Positions 29,501 through 41,500 of a DNA stretch of 64,000 nucleotides are shown here, one piece after another (the first letter of the stretch is position 1; every line of letters starts with the position of its first letter). Below the pieces are notes generated by a model. It worked only from the letters and a program-made list of their open reading frames with translations. It was not told where the DNA came from and searched no databases. Source of the DNA: Agapetus fuscipes (lineage: Eukaryota; Arthropoda; Insecta; Trichoptera; Glossosomatidae); assembly GCA_951799405.1 (NCBI GenBank), contig OX637343.1, forward strand, positions 17,710,524-17,774,523, given 5' to 3'. The position numbers and the translations under genes were made by a program.

Positions 29501-32500
29501 AGGTCATACACGGAGTGCACGCTCTCCACCAGCCAGTTGCTGGGCACCTGCAGGCCCAGGGTGAGCAGCGAGGAGTGCGGCAGGCTGGTGAACCTGGCCG
29601 AGGGGCCCGGGGACATGGAGCCATCAGCGGTGAACTGGGGCGCCGCCTCCAGGACCATGCGGTAGAAGCTGCAAGCAATGCAATGTGCATCATGCTTCAA
29701 CAGTGGTAAACACATATCATCATCTGAATTTAAACCCCCTACCTTCAGGTTATTTTAACCACAATGTACGTACTCCTGACTTTTTGAAGAGTATGTATGA
29801 AAAATTACAAAACGCCAAACAAACAACCGAACGCTTAGCCCGCCCTAGAGGAACTAACTTGTCTAGACTTGTAATGACGTGACTTTGGAACTCAGGTGGA
29901 CGCCAGGTGGTTTGTAGTTTTCAAATATATTATTTTTTCTCAAGCACGTACGTGACACAGGATGTAGCAGAATGGTACACTCAAAATTTGTGTATCGCGT
30001 ATGTTCATATGCATAGGGCGGTTAAAAGAATGGATCAGCATATGATGAAGCGCCTTTGAGATGACCAAGAGTCACGAAAAAGTGGACCATTTCTATTTTC
30101 AAATATGCTTTTCGCTGGGTTGAAGGATTCATACACCGTTACCAAAGACTGGTCACAACAAGGTCCATCCAGCCTTACAGCCATCCAGTATTGCTTAAGA
30201 ATTGGTGCTTTGTAGCGACGACCAAGCTCGTAAAAAGTCTGGTCGATAGCTCAGTTGATATAATGCTTGCATTCTATACCGAGAGTAAGGGTGCGAACCC
30301 CACTCAGGGTGTCAGAAATTATTTGCCGTTTTAGTGTTTACGACGACCAAGCTCGCAGAAGGTTCTTGAAGTGTTATTCGCACCAAAACACCGCTCATCA
30401 AATAAATCATCCTAATATCTATTTATGTACTCTATTCTTTCTGTAAATTCCCCAACAATAGATGACAAACCTCTTGAGCGGCATGTCCGAGTTCTTCTCC
30501 ACAGAGTTGAGGTAGAGCGTGACGTGGCAGTTGAGCACCTGCCGCAGCGTGATGAGGATTGGCCCCAGCTTCTGCGCCCCGCGGGACACAGGGTCCACCA
30601 CGCCCACCAGGCGGAAGGCCGCCCGCTCCGAGGAGTGAGGCGGCAGCTGCAGGACAGAGTAGGAGGTTCCCAGGCCGGGGGGAAGGTCAAAACGGGCGCG
30701 ACTCTGCGGCCGGGACACCAGGAGGCTGATGGCTTTCAGGATGGCATCCGGAGTGAGCTCGAGATCTTCTTCTGGAAGTGAATCAAAGGTTATGAGTATA
30801 TCAACGGTTAAAAGGAAAAAGGGCATAAGCGATGTTTTGGTCAAAAATGAGTTATGAATGCTATCCTACTTGAAACTTTCCGCTCTTTCTAATGCGCTCA
30901 CTCCCATGGCTCTACGATGATTTTTGTTGTTGTTTATGTCCAAGCAAAAAACTGCATTTTCGAAGTATGGTGTGACCGGTCTGTAGTCCAGTGGTAACAC
31001 TTCGGGTTTCTTAAATGGAAGGTTGTGGGTTCGAATCCCGGCGGAGCACAAAAAATATACCATTTATATTTTCAAATTTGCTCTTTGCTGGGTTGAAAAT
31101 TCATAAACCTTTACCAAAGACCGGTCACTGAAAGGTCCATCCAACCTCACAACAACTGGGTCTTGCTTGAGAATTGTCGCTTTCAACAGCGACGACCAAG
31201 CTCGCAGAGGGCTCTTGAGGTGTGATACACACAAAAACAGCGCTCACCAAATAAATCATCCTAATATTATTATTAATTGTCGACTAATATTATTTGCCCT
31301 AATATTATTTGTCGACTTAAAGACTGCTTATGACTCAGTGCATCGTTTGGGGCTGTGGAGCGTTTTACGAGACTATGGAATTCCTGGAAAACTCATCAAA
31401 CTGGTTCAGATATCCATAGAAAATTCAAGAGCTCAAATACTGCTGCAGGGACAGGTCTCGGATCCCTTTGAGATCAGTTCAGGCCTAAGCAGGGTGACAC
31501 CCTCTCTCCATTGCTCTTCAACCTAGCCTTGGAAAAGGTCGTGAGAGAAACCAAATCTGTGTATAGTGGAATCACCGTAGGAAGTACCATTAGGCTGCTG
31601 GGATATGCGGATGATGTGGTGCTTCTGGGAGAGAACGCTGCACAGCTCCGGGCGCTCTTCTTACCAATGGAGAGAATGGCAAGGAGGATAGGATTGAGAA
31701 TTAATGAGGAGAAAACTGAATACTTGCCTGTGGCGCGGCGGGATATTCAAGAAGATTTTAATGTAGATAATTACAAGTTTAAGAACTGCAATTCATTCAA
31801 GTACTTGGGTACCCTTATAAATGACAAAAATATCCTATCCTCAGAATTACATGCCCGAATTCACTCCAGCAATAATGCTTTTTATGGCCTTAGAGGGCTA
31901 TTGTGCTCAAAATGGCTATCCCGCTCCACAAAATTCAAGATTTACACTTCCATTGTTCGGCCAGTTGTGTTGTACGGATGCGAAGCCTGGAGTCTGACTC
32001 AAAAACAAGAAAAATCTCTCCAGGTCTTTGAGAACAAAATACTTCGTCGCATTCTCGGACCTGTATTTGAAGATGACAGGTGGCGTATCCGGACCAACGC
32101 GGAGCTGATGTCAAGATCCAAACATAGTGTCGGTAATGAAATCAAGAAGACTCCAGTGGGCCGGACATGTAGCACGTGCAGAAGACTCCAGGATCATCAG
32201 AACAGTCTTGGATGGTGCCCCCTCAGGTGTTAGACCACTCGGACGTCCCAGGATGCGGTGGGCAGACAACGTTGAAGCCGACGCCGAAGTTCTGGGAGTG
32301 AGGGGACCATGGAGGGAAGCAGCACAAGACAGGGAGTCTTGGAGGATTGTGGTGCGGGAGGCCCTGAGCCTTCAAGGCTTATGAGCCGAAGAAAGTAAAA
32401 AGTAAGTAAGTAAGTAATATTATTATTATTAAATGTAATATATCTTTGCAACTTAGATTATAGATTATAGTACCTCCATCGTCGACTACTTCATTGTCCT

Positions 32501-35500
32501 CGGTGAAAAGCGCCTTCCTAATCTTGTCTCCATACTGCTGATTGCTGAAACTGTTCAAACAAAGTGTTACTGAAGCATAACGTCGCTGGTATGGTTGAGT
32601 GGACAAGGCGTCGGCACCAGAATCTGGATTATTGATACAAGCGCAAGTTTGAGTCCCGCCTGAAGTGATGATATAAAACTGTGATTACTCAGGATATAGG
32701 AATGATGATTAAGGCATTGTACATGAAGAGTACAAGGGAAAAACAAGGAATGTAAGCAAAAATAAGATAATAAATTTGTAAGAAAAAAGTAAAAGCTAGT
32801 GGCATCTTACCCGTAGTATGAGTCTTTTCACAATACTCTAAGTATCAAGTATTCGAGAAAAATGTATGTAAAGTTTCGAAACCTTTTTTGCCAGAGGTGC
32901 TTTTCAAGTTCACATACATTTTTCTCTAATACTCTATCCTTAGAGTATTGTGAAAAAACTCATACTACGGGTACTGTGTGTATCAGGGGCGTGCATCCCA
33001 TACAGGCACATCTGCCTTCTAGGTAGGCAATATATGCTAAAAAACGCATTTAAGCTTGATATTGACATTTAAAATTCAAAATTTAAGTTTGATTCGAGCC
33101 ATCGTTGGCACTTCAGTCCATTTCAAATGAGTTATTTTAAAGGAATGGGGGAAAATATTTATTCTTAAATGTGTTTGCCTATACCCTATGGGGCCGTCCA
33201 TAAATTACGTCATCGATTTTTGGCAATTTTCGACCCCCCCCCCCCCCTACAATCATCCTATAGTCATTATCTAATTTTTTTTTTTTTTTAAGAAATCCTG
33301 TGCGGGAGACTCCCTAGATTCTAAAGACTCTAGGGGTCTATGACACTTGTTGTAGTGCCGCAGAGGTGTACGAGCTTGGTCGTCGCTACAAAGCGCCAAT
33401 ACTCAAGCAAGACCCAGTTGCTGTAAGGCTGGATGGACCCTTGGTGACCGGTCATTGGTAAAGGCTTATGAATTCTTCAACCCAGCGAAGAGCACATGCG
33501 AAATATTAATGGTTTTTTTGTGTGCTCCGCCGGGATCCGAATCCACAACCTTCCATTTACGAGTCCGAAGTGTTGCCACTACGGCCTACGGACCGGTCCG
33601 AGAAATAAATTTATATGAAAAAATTTAAATTTTTTTTTTTTTTTTTTTATATTTTTTTTATATTTTATATTTATTTTATATTTATTATATTTATTTATAT
33701 TTATATTTATTTTTTATTAAAATTTAATGACCCCTCCCCCCTCTTGCTGTAATAATGGATGAGCTTAATAATCAATAATGTTATATATCTTACATAATAT
33801 TATGTATATTTTGTAGAAATTGGTATTTACAAGAACGACGTCACTTTTAGTAATCGTACGTCATTTGCCATCATCCGCAGACCAGACTCCCCCCCCCCTT
33901 AATTCGAATGACGTAATATATGGACGGCCCCTATGCACGCGCCTGGTGTGTACCTAAAGCTCTGCAAAATTTGTAATGCAACGCAACGCAAACGCAACTA
34001 AGCTACGCATATAGTGTAACTTCTTGCCGCGTTATCCCCGAAGGGGTCGCATGTGGCGAGTTGAACCTATTTATTTTTACATGTAAGGGGGCCGGCCTTA
34101 CGCCAACCACTTCAGTTGAAGTGGGGGTTTCCCAGCTCCCGAGGGGGCTGGTATTTATTTCTTGTAAAGGCTGAGTAAGCCTTGCCGGTATTCTTATTAT
34201 GGGGTTTGAAATATACACCGAAATAGGAAATCATTTCTGACACCCTCCTCGGTGGGATTCGAACCCGAGCTCACGGGGTAGAATGCGAGCACTCTAACAA
34301 CTGAGCTATCGACGGGACAGTCACTATCACAATTTATGGCAGTATTTCCGGTTCTTTGTGACAGGCAATAACCATGAATTAAAATTTCTAATTTTTATTT
34401 ATTCATAATTTCCTTCAACTGACTTTCCTTGTTCTTCCCCTGTAGTCTTCCGTTGAGAATGAACTGTTTCTAATACATCAAAAATACTAAACTTGTAAGT
34501 GTGCCGCGGGCTTACAACATTGGGAGCCCCTGCTCTAGGCAATGAGGAGAAAATTACCTTTCAAGCAGAGAGAAGTCTTCCTCCTCGAATGTCTCGTCGT
34601 CTCTGAACGGCCCCAGCAGCCTCCCGTTGAACACCAGCCCCGCCTGGCCGGCAGAAGTGAAGCCCAGCACCCTGGTCACATACACCCTGGAGACCTGAAA
34701 TCCACATTATGGTCTTACTGTATCTGAAGACTCTTTTTTAAACGCCCTACCCATACAAATGTATGTGATAAGTCCCATATATTACAGTGGCGAACGGTGC
34801 CATACAAGCCGGTTTCCATCGGCTTCCCTTTTAAAATGATGTAACAAAGTAGTTAAAAAATATAGGCACAAAGTAAAAATATACATTTAAAACCAAAGAA
34901 ACAATACATATTTTTCCCCCATTGAAACCATGCAGTCTACTTTTTTATCATTTCTGCCTCATTTTAAACGGGAAACCGATGGAAACCGGCTTGTATGTCG
35001 CCACTGATATATTATCACCCAATTCAACATACAGTGATACCTCGAGATACGAGGCTAATAATAATAATAATATTAGGATGATTTATTTGGTGAGCGCTGT
35101 TTTTGTGTGTATCACACCTCAAGAGCCCTCTGCGAGCTCGGTCGTCGCGGTAGAAAGCGCCAATTCTCAAGCAAGAACCATTCGCTGTAAGGCTGGATGG
35201 ACCTTAAGTGAGCGGTCTTTGGTAAAGGTGTATGAATTTTTCACCCAGTGAAGAGCATATTTGAAAATATAAATGGTATATTTTTTGTGCTCCGCCGGGA
35301 TTCAAATTCACAACCTTCCATTTACGAGTTCGAAGTGTTGCTACTGAACTAGGGACCAGTCCAAGAAATGTCAACAACACGCGGTGTACCTGAGCGGTCA
35401 CCCATCCAGGTAGCATCCGCGCCCAATGTTGCTTAACTTCGGTGATCTTTTTTTTTTTTTTTTAAGAAAGCCTATGCGGGAGACTCCCTAGATTCGAGAG

Positions 35501-38500
35501 ACTCTAACGGTGTTATTCTTACTTGTCATATTTCGCCATCGGCCTAACTGGCGACTACTTAGTCTGGGTACAACGCCGGACTAGACCAAATTTGAAATAT
35601 TGATTCCCGTTCATAGTGTAACGTAGGAACAGTTGAGCCTGCGACCAAATTTGGACGGCTGAAATTACGTCCGTTCAATGTCGTATTTCAAAAAAAAATC
35701 TGTTCTAGAGATGTCACTTTATAAATATTATTTAAAGAATAGGGAATTTTCAGTCGTTTTTAAATAATTATTAAAACAATAACCATTGACAATAACGCAA
35801 AAAAAATATGAAAAATAAAAGCAAATAATCAGTTTTTAAATTTGTTGTGCAATTTATAATTAAAAAAACTTTGAAAACAATTGATTAGCCAAATAAATCC
35901 GTATATTTTTTGTGGATCGGGAAAAATAAAACAAATGTAGGGAATATGCGTTTGGGATGACCACACAGATATGGCCGTGGCGGGCAGGCGGAGACGCGCG
36001 GGGCAGACGTCACAATGGCGGAGGGCTTGTTGTTTTGTTTGTAAACAAACAGATGTCGACCGAAATGCATCTAAATATTTTATTTCAGGTGGAAAAAGTG
36101 TCTCATATGTGTTCGTGGAGTGTTGAATATCTTCTTCACTCATTTTAAACTATCTAGTTAAGTTCAGTTTTGTAAAATGTGTCATATGAAGAATTTTGCC
36201 GCGAGCCGTGATTCAATCTTTCAAATGATTTCTTTTCTTTCTTATTTTTTTGTGTTTTGTGCCTCAAAAAGCGATTGATTAGCAAAAAGATGCTGAATTC
36301 TGTCAATGTGACCAAAATGACAAAAACAAATCGCAAAACAAAACAGTAATAAAGCAAATATTTACGATTTAATATTAAATACGGCAGTTGTCAAAATCGA
36401 TTGTACCACAAAACCCTCTCCGAGGTGGTTTTGTCTTGGCCTAACTTCGCATACATTTGGAGGCTAGATTTAGGCGGGCGTTGAACTCGAGACGCAAGCC
36501 TAACTACTTCAGAAATGTTCAAGAATCAAAATTAAGCAAAACGTGGGTTCAAAGGGCGACGAAAATGTCTAAGAATAACACCGTAAGGGTCTATGACACT
36601 TGTTATAGTGCCGCAGAGGTGTTGGTGATGTGGCAATTGTCCATGTCCGGTTGCAGGGCCGTTAGCTGCGCAGTGCTGTGGTGTGTGTGGCGTTGCTTTG
36701 TTTTGAGACACTGAGAGGAAATGGCGATTGATATTGGATTTGAAAAGGGCAAGGTTAAATTGGGATGGAAACACAGATACCGGTAACTCATTCCATAAGC
36801 GGGCAGTTTGGCAAAGGAATGAGTCGTGAAAACACCAAGTTCTCATAGTTTTGATATCGACTGCAAATGGTTGAATGTGAGCCGTTCTACGAGTTGCCCT
36901 TGTTGTGACGAGAGGAGGGGGTATAAGTGAGGATATTTCATCAGAGCAGACGCCATTGTACCAGCTTGATGAGAACCGGTGCTTTCAACATGGTATCGTC
37001 GTTGACGTCGTTAATTTGTTCCGTAACCTTGCTCGTATGTCAATGTGTTTGTATCTCAAAAAAATAATTTTCCCCATTAAAATAAATTGAAATGCCTGAA
37101 AACCTTTACCAATGACCGATCACCAAAGGTTCATCCAGCGTTACAGCAACTGGGTCATGCTTGAGAATTGGCGCTTTGTAGTGACGACGATCAAGCTCGT
37201 AAAAAGGTCGATAGCTCAATTGGTAGAATGCTTGCATTCCATGCCGAGAGCAAGGGTTCGATCTCAAAGTTTACTCAGCCTTCACAAGAAATGAGAACCA
37301 GCCCCCCCCCGGAGCTGGGAAACCCCCACTTCAACTGAAAGTAGTTGGTATGAGGCCGGCCCCCTTACCTGTAAAAATAAATAGGTCCCGATAACGCAGG
37401 CCAGAAGTTACACTATATGTGTAGCTTAGTTGCGTTGCCATTAATCCGTTCCAGCCCAAAAAATGCTACCCCCAATTGTTTTTGAATTAGAAAAATGTAT
37501 TTATAAATGACAATAATATTTTATAACAACATCATAAAAGAGAATTTAAGGCAAAAAACTGGTTGTTATTAATTATTGTTCCTACATATTTATATTTTGG
37601 TCACTTAAATGCTACTGTATGCTTCATTTTAGTCACTGCTTTTCTCTTCACTGGTCATTGCCTTTTTTTCCGGATTAAAAAAAGGTCCAAGGAGGTTTGT
37701 TTCTTCCTTGGACCTTTGTATTTTGTAGGATAGACAAAATGCTCTGATCCCTGCTAGCAAAATGGTATCAGAGTTCTAATTACATACCTTCAGCAGCCAG
37801 TCCTGCCTGTTGAGCGCCGGCACCAGTTCCGCGGTTATGTGGCAGTCCTTCCTCTCGTGGCAGCCCTCGTCAGCCAGCAGCTTGGTGACATAGTCCACGG
37901 ACTCCTTGGTGGGCAGGACGTTCAGCGCCGCGACCACCACTTTGTTGAGGGCGAGCTCTACGCCGGGCTCTCCGTTTACGTTGGGCAGGAATGTGACGCG
38001 GACACCCTTGTTGGATTTCTGAAAGAAATTATGATTTTTTTATTAACCTTTTCGCTTCTGAATATTCTGGTGATATGAATACTAATCTATAATCTAAGTT
38101 GCAAGGATACATTCATTCAAAGCTCTCAGATGTATGCCCACAAACAAACACGTGTAGTTCGCGCTTACAAATGCTGATTGTGTACTTACAAATAAAATCC
38201 AAACCTCAAATAAACATAAGCCCTGCAACTCTTGCCGACATTCCCTGAAACTGGGGTGACATTGGCAAAGTGAACCATTTTTTACAGTATGGGTGGTCAG
38301 CCTCATACCAACCTATAAGTCAAGGAATAATAATAATAATAATAATAATAGTAAGGAATACTTTTTCAAGCACATTTTTTAAAACATTTATTGATTTCCT
38401 AGCTCACTTGATTGACGACACTTCAAACTATGTATGAACGCCGCAGCTAGACTCATATATGGGGCCGCAAAATCCTGCCACATCATTCCTCATCTTCAAG

Positions 38501-41500
38501 CTCTGCATTGGCTGAAAATCACGTTCAAAGTCGGCTTGCTCACCTTTAAAGCACTGCGTGGGAGTGCTCCGGGGTACCTGATGGAGCTGGTGTCTCCAGC
38601 AACTATAACCTCGCACGGACAAACACTGAGGTCAGCTGCATCAAGAAGCAGCTGCCTTGACATCCCTGTAAGAAGACCCCGCACTGTTTTTTTTATATTT
38701 CCGCCTCACTGAGGGAACTGGATTTGGAGAGACTGTTCAAAAGACGTCTCAAGACTCACCTCTTCGTCCAATCATATGGACAAGCGCCTTTCCAATGACA
38801 CACTGTAAATCTTGTACTTCATCATCAACTCTGAACAACCAGACCAGCAAGTATACAATATGCAAGTATTCACCATATAATCCAAAGCGGCCCTCAGCAT
38901 CTTTCTAGTCCTGGCGCAGTTGAGGTCCCCGATGACCCACACAGTACTGGTCATGTCCCTCTTGCCGCTGGCCTTGCCGCCCGTCCTCTGCCAGTACTTG
39001 AGGTGCTTGAGCGCGGTGGCCGTCATCTCTAGGCTGGACAGCCGCATCAGCTTGGCGAGCTTGGACTCGTCGAAGCCAACGTCGCTCGGGACGCCCGACA
39101 TGTCAATGTACTGGGAGGTTTCCGTGTTGAGAATGCGCTGGTTTAATCTGGAATGAAATTGAATATTCGTACAAATAATTAATGCTATGCATGGGCAATA
39201 CATACATCCATGGATGATGCATTTAGTGAGCGCTGCTTTTGTGTGAACCACACCTCAAGAGTGCTCTGCGAACTTGGTCACGCTAAACAGCGACAACTCT
39301 CAAGCTGGATCCATTTTCTGTAAGGCTGCCTTGTCCCGTCGTTAGCTCAGTTGGTAGAGTGCTTGCATTCCATGCCGTTAGCCCGGGTTCGAATCTCACC
39401 AAGGTTGTCAGAAATGATTTCCCAAGCCCCAAACCCCAAAATAAAATACGGCGAAGGGCACATTTAAAAATCTTTTTTTTTTGGTGCTCCGCTGGGAGTC
39501 AAGCTCACGATTTTCAGAATATGAGCCGTAGCCTTAACCACTAGACTGCAGACTGGTCGGTGATATCAGTGTCGGCGCAGATGCAGTGAAGGCGGACATA
39601 CGTAGCAGGAGAACAGAGGCGATGGACAGGCGAGAATGGAGGAGAATCCTGCATTCAGTCAATTCTTATCCAGGGCTGTCGAGCTCATGATGATAAACGC
39701 AACTAAGCTACACATACAGTGTAACTCCTTGCCTTGTTTTCCCCAAAGGGGTCGCATGTGGCGATTTGAACCTATTTATTTTTAAAGGTAAGAGGGTCGG
39801 CCTTACGTTAAACCACTTCAGTTGAAGTGGGGGTTTGTGAAGGCTGAGTAAACCTTACTGGTATTTTATTTTAGAGATTCAAACCCGAGCTCACGGCATG
39901 GAATGCAAGCACTCTACCAACTGAGCTATCGACCGGACCAGATAATGATCATAAAAAGTCATTTGATTTTGTTTGATGAGCTGCGTGATATCTTTGTAGT
40001 GTATGCATGCCAAGGGATACCATTCAAGAGTGATCGTAAGGTGCTAAAAACCTGCAGGATTGAAAATATTAAGTTTCAACCGGGCCATGTGACGTCACAT
40101 CTTTTTTGTCTTTTTTAAATGTGCACACCTCACATCTTGATAAAAATACCAGCTTCTTAACCTGAATGAAATAAATATTTGAACTGCATTCCTTCCCACA
40201 CATTTACTTTCAAACTAAACATGAACCTTTTCAGAAAGTCTTATCCATGATCGGAGAGGGCCCTTGAGGTGTGACACACACAAAAATGGCGCTCTCTTAT
40301 CATTTGTATGTTAAAATAAATTAGCCTGATATAATAATAATAATAATCTAATCTAATCTAAGTTGCAAAGATATGTTACATTGGAGATTCACATTACATG
40401 CATTTTCACAACCAGACACGTACAAGTTCACGCTTGCACATGCCGCATGTAAACCTAGAACATAAAAACCAAATCTCAAATGGACATACACCTTGCAACT
40501 CTTGCCATCCTTTCCTGAAGCATGGGTGACATTGGCAAAGTGAACCATTTTTACAGCATGGGTGGTCAGCCTCATACCAACCTATAAGTCAAGGAACATA
40601 CACCGCAAATTACATTTTTTAAATCAATAAATAATAATATGTATGGACATCAAAAACTAACAGAAAACCTATTCTAATTTTAAAAAAACCCTAGCCCTAG
40701 CAGCCAACATTACAGATCAACAGCCATTTCTTTCAGAGTCATAACTTTCATCATACAAGCTCTCCTTTAATTATATGACTCTGAATATGACCTTGAAAGC
40801 AGACAGAAAACAAATTCCAATTTAATAAACCCAACCGTTACCATTACAGATCAACCACCATTTATTTCTGTCCTTACATACTTCTTTCATTCAAGCTAAA
40901 TCACAAAAGTCACAAAAAATTACCTTGGCATAACATGGGGCTGCTCCATCAGGTAGGTCATAATATCCTGAGAGTCCATGAGTTCTCCTCTGAATACGGC
41001 CTTCTGTATCTTCATGGTCTGCTGAAGGATCTCCATGAGGATGGCCTCTTCAAATTGGACGGCCGAGAGGTCTTCGTCCGGTAGGGGGGCGCCATTTATG
41101 AGAGCCTGGGGCACGGACTGCAGACCAGTCTTACCGATGAACTCTGCCATCAGCTTCCGGCTGAAATCGTAGTCGGAATCTTCGCCGAGGACGTCTTCAA
41201 GGTCGATGCCAAACTTGCCGTACTCTTTGAGCTTCTTCTTGACGTCAGCGATGGTCAGAGCTTCTTCTTTGGCTGTGTCGTACAACTAGAAAACATCAAA
41301 AACAAATAAAGGATTACCAAGTTTTTTTTCATTAAATAGATTTATGAAGAGGAATGCAATTCACCAACCTGACCAGTCTGTAGCTCAGTGGTAACACTGC
41401 GGACTCTGAATGTGAAGATTGAGGGTTCGAATCCCGGCGGAGCACAAAAAATCTATCATTTACATTTTCAAATTTGCTCTTCGCTGGGTTGAAAAATTCA

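Larger units (their letters stand above)
32984..33945. mobile_element. hAT-like element (second copy) carrying nested insertions
   Basis: Its ends are CAGGGGCGTGCAT and GCACGCGCCTG, with flanks GTGTGTAT and GTGTGTAC (8 bp, one mismatch). The interior up to 33189 matches the copy at 19248. The rest is an inserted MITE-P. Confidence 0.8.

Noticed and set aside
29461..29709. + strand ORF of 82 codons
   Set aside because: Antisense shadow of UGGT exon 15.
30425..30781. + strand ORF of 118 codons
   Set aside because: It is the antisense shadow of UGGT exon 14, which reads in frame with its neighbours on the minus strand.
39335..39410. Possible tRNA-Ala gene
   Set aside because: Good A and B boxes, but the 3' side continues into the SINE-B body and the acceptor stem does not close. 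The same head occurs in many SINE copies.
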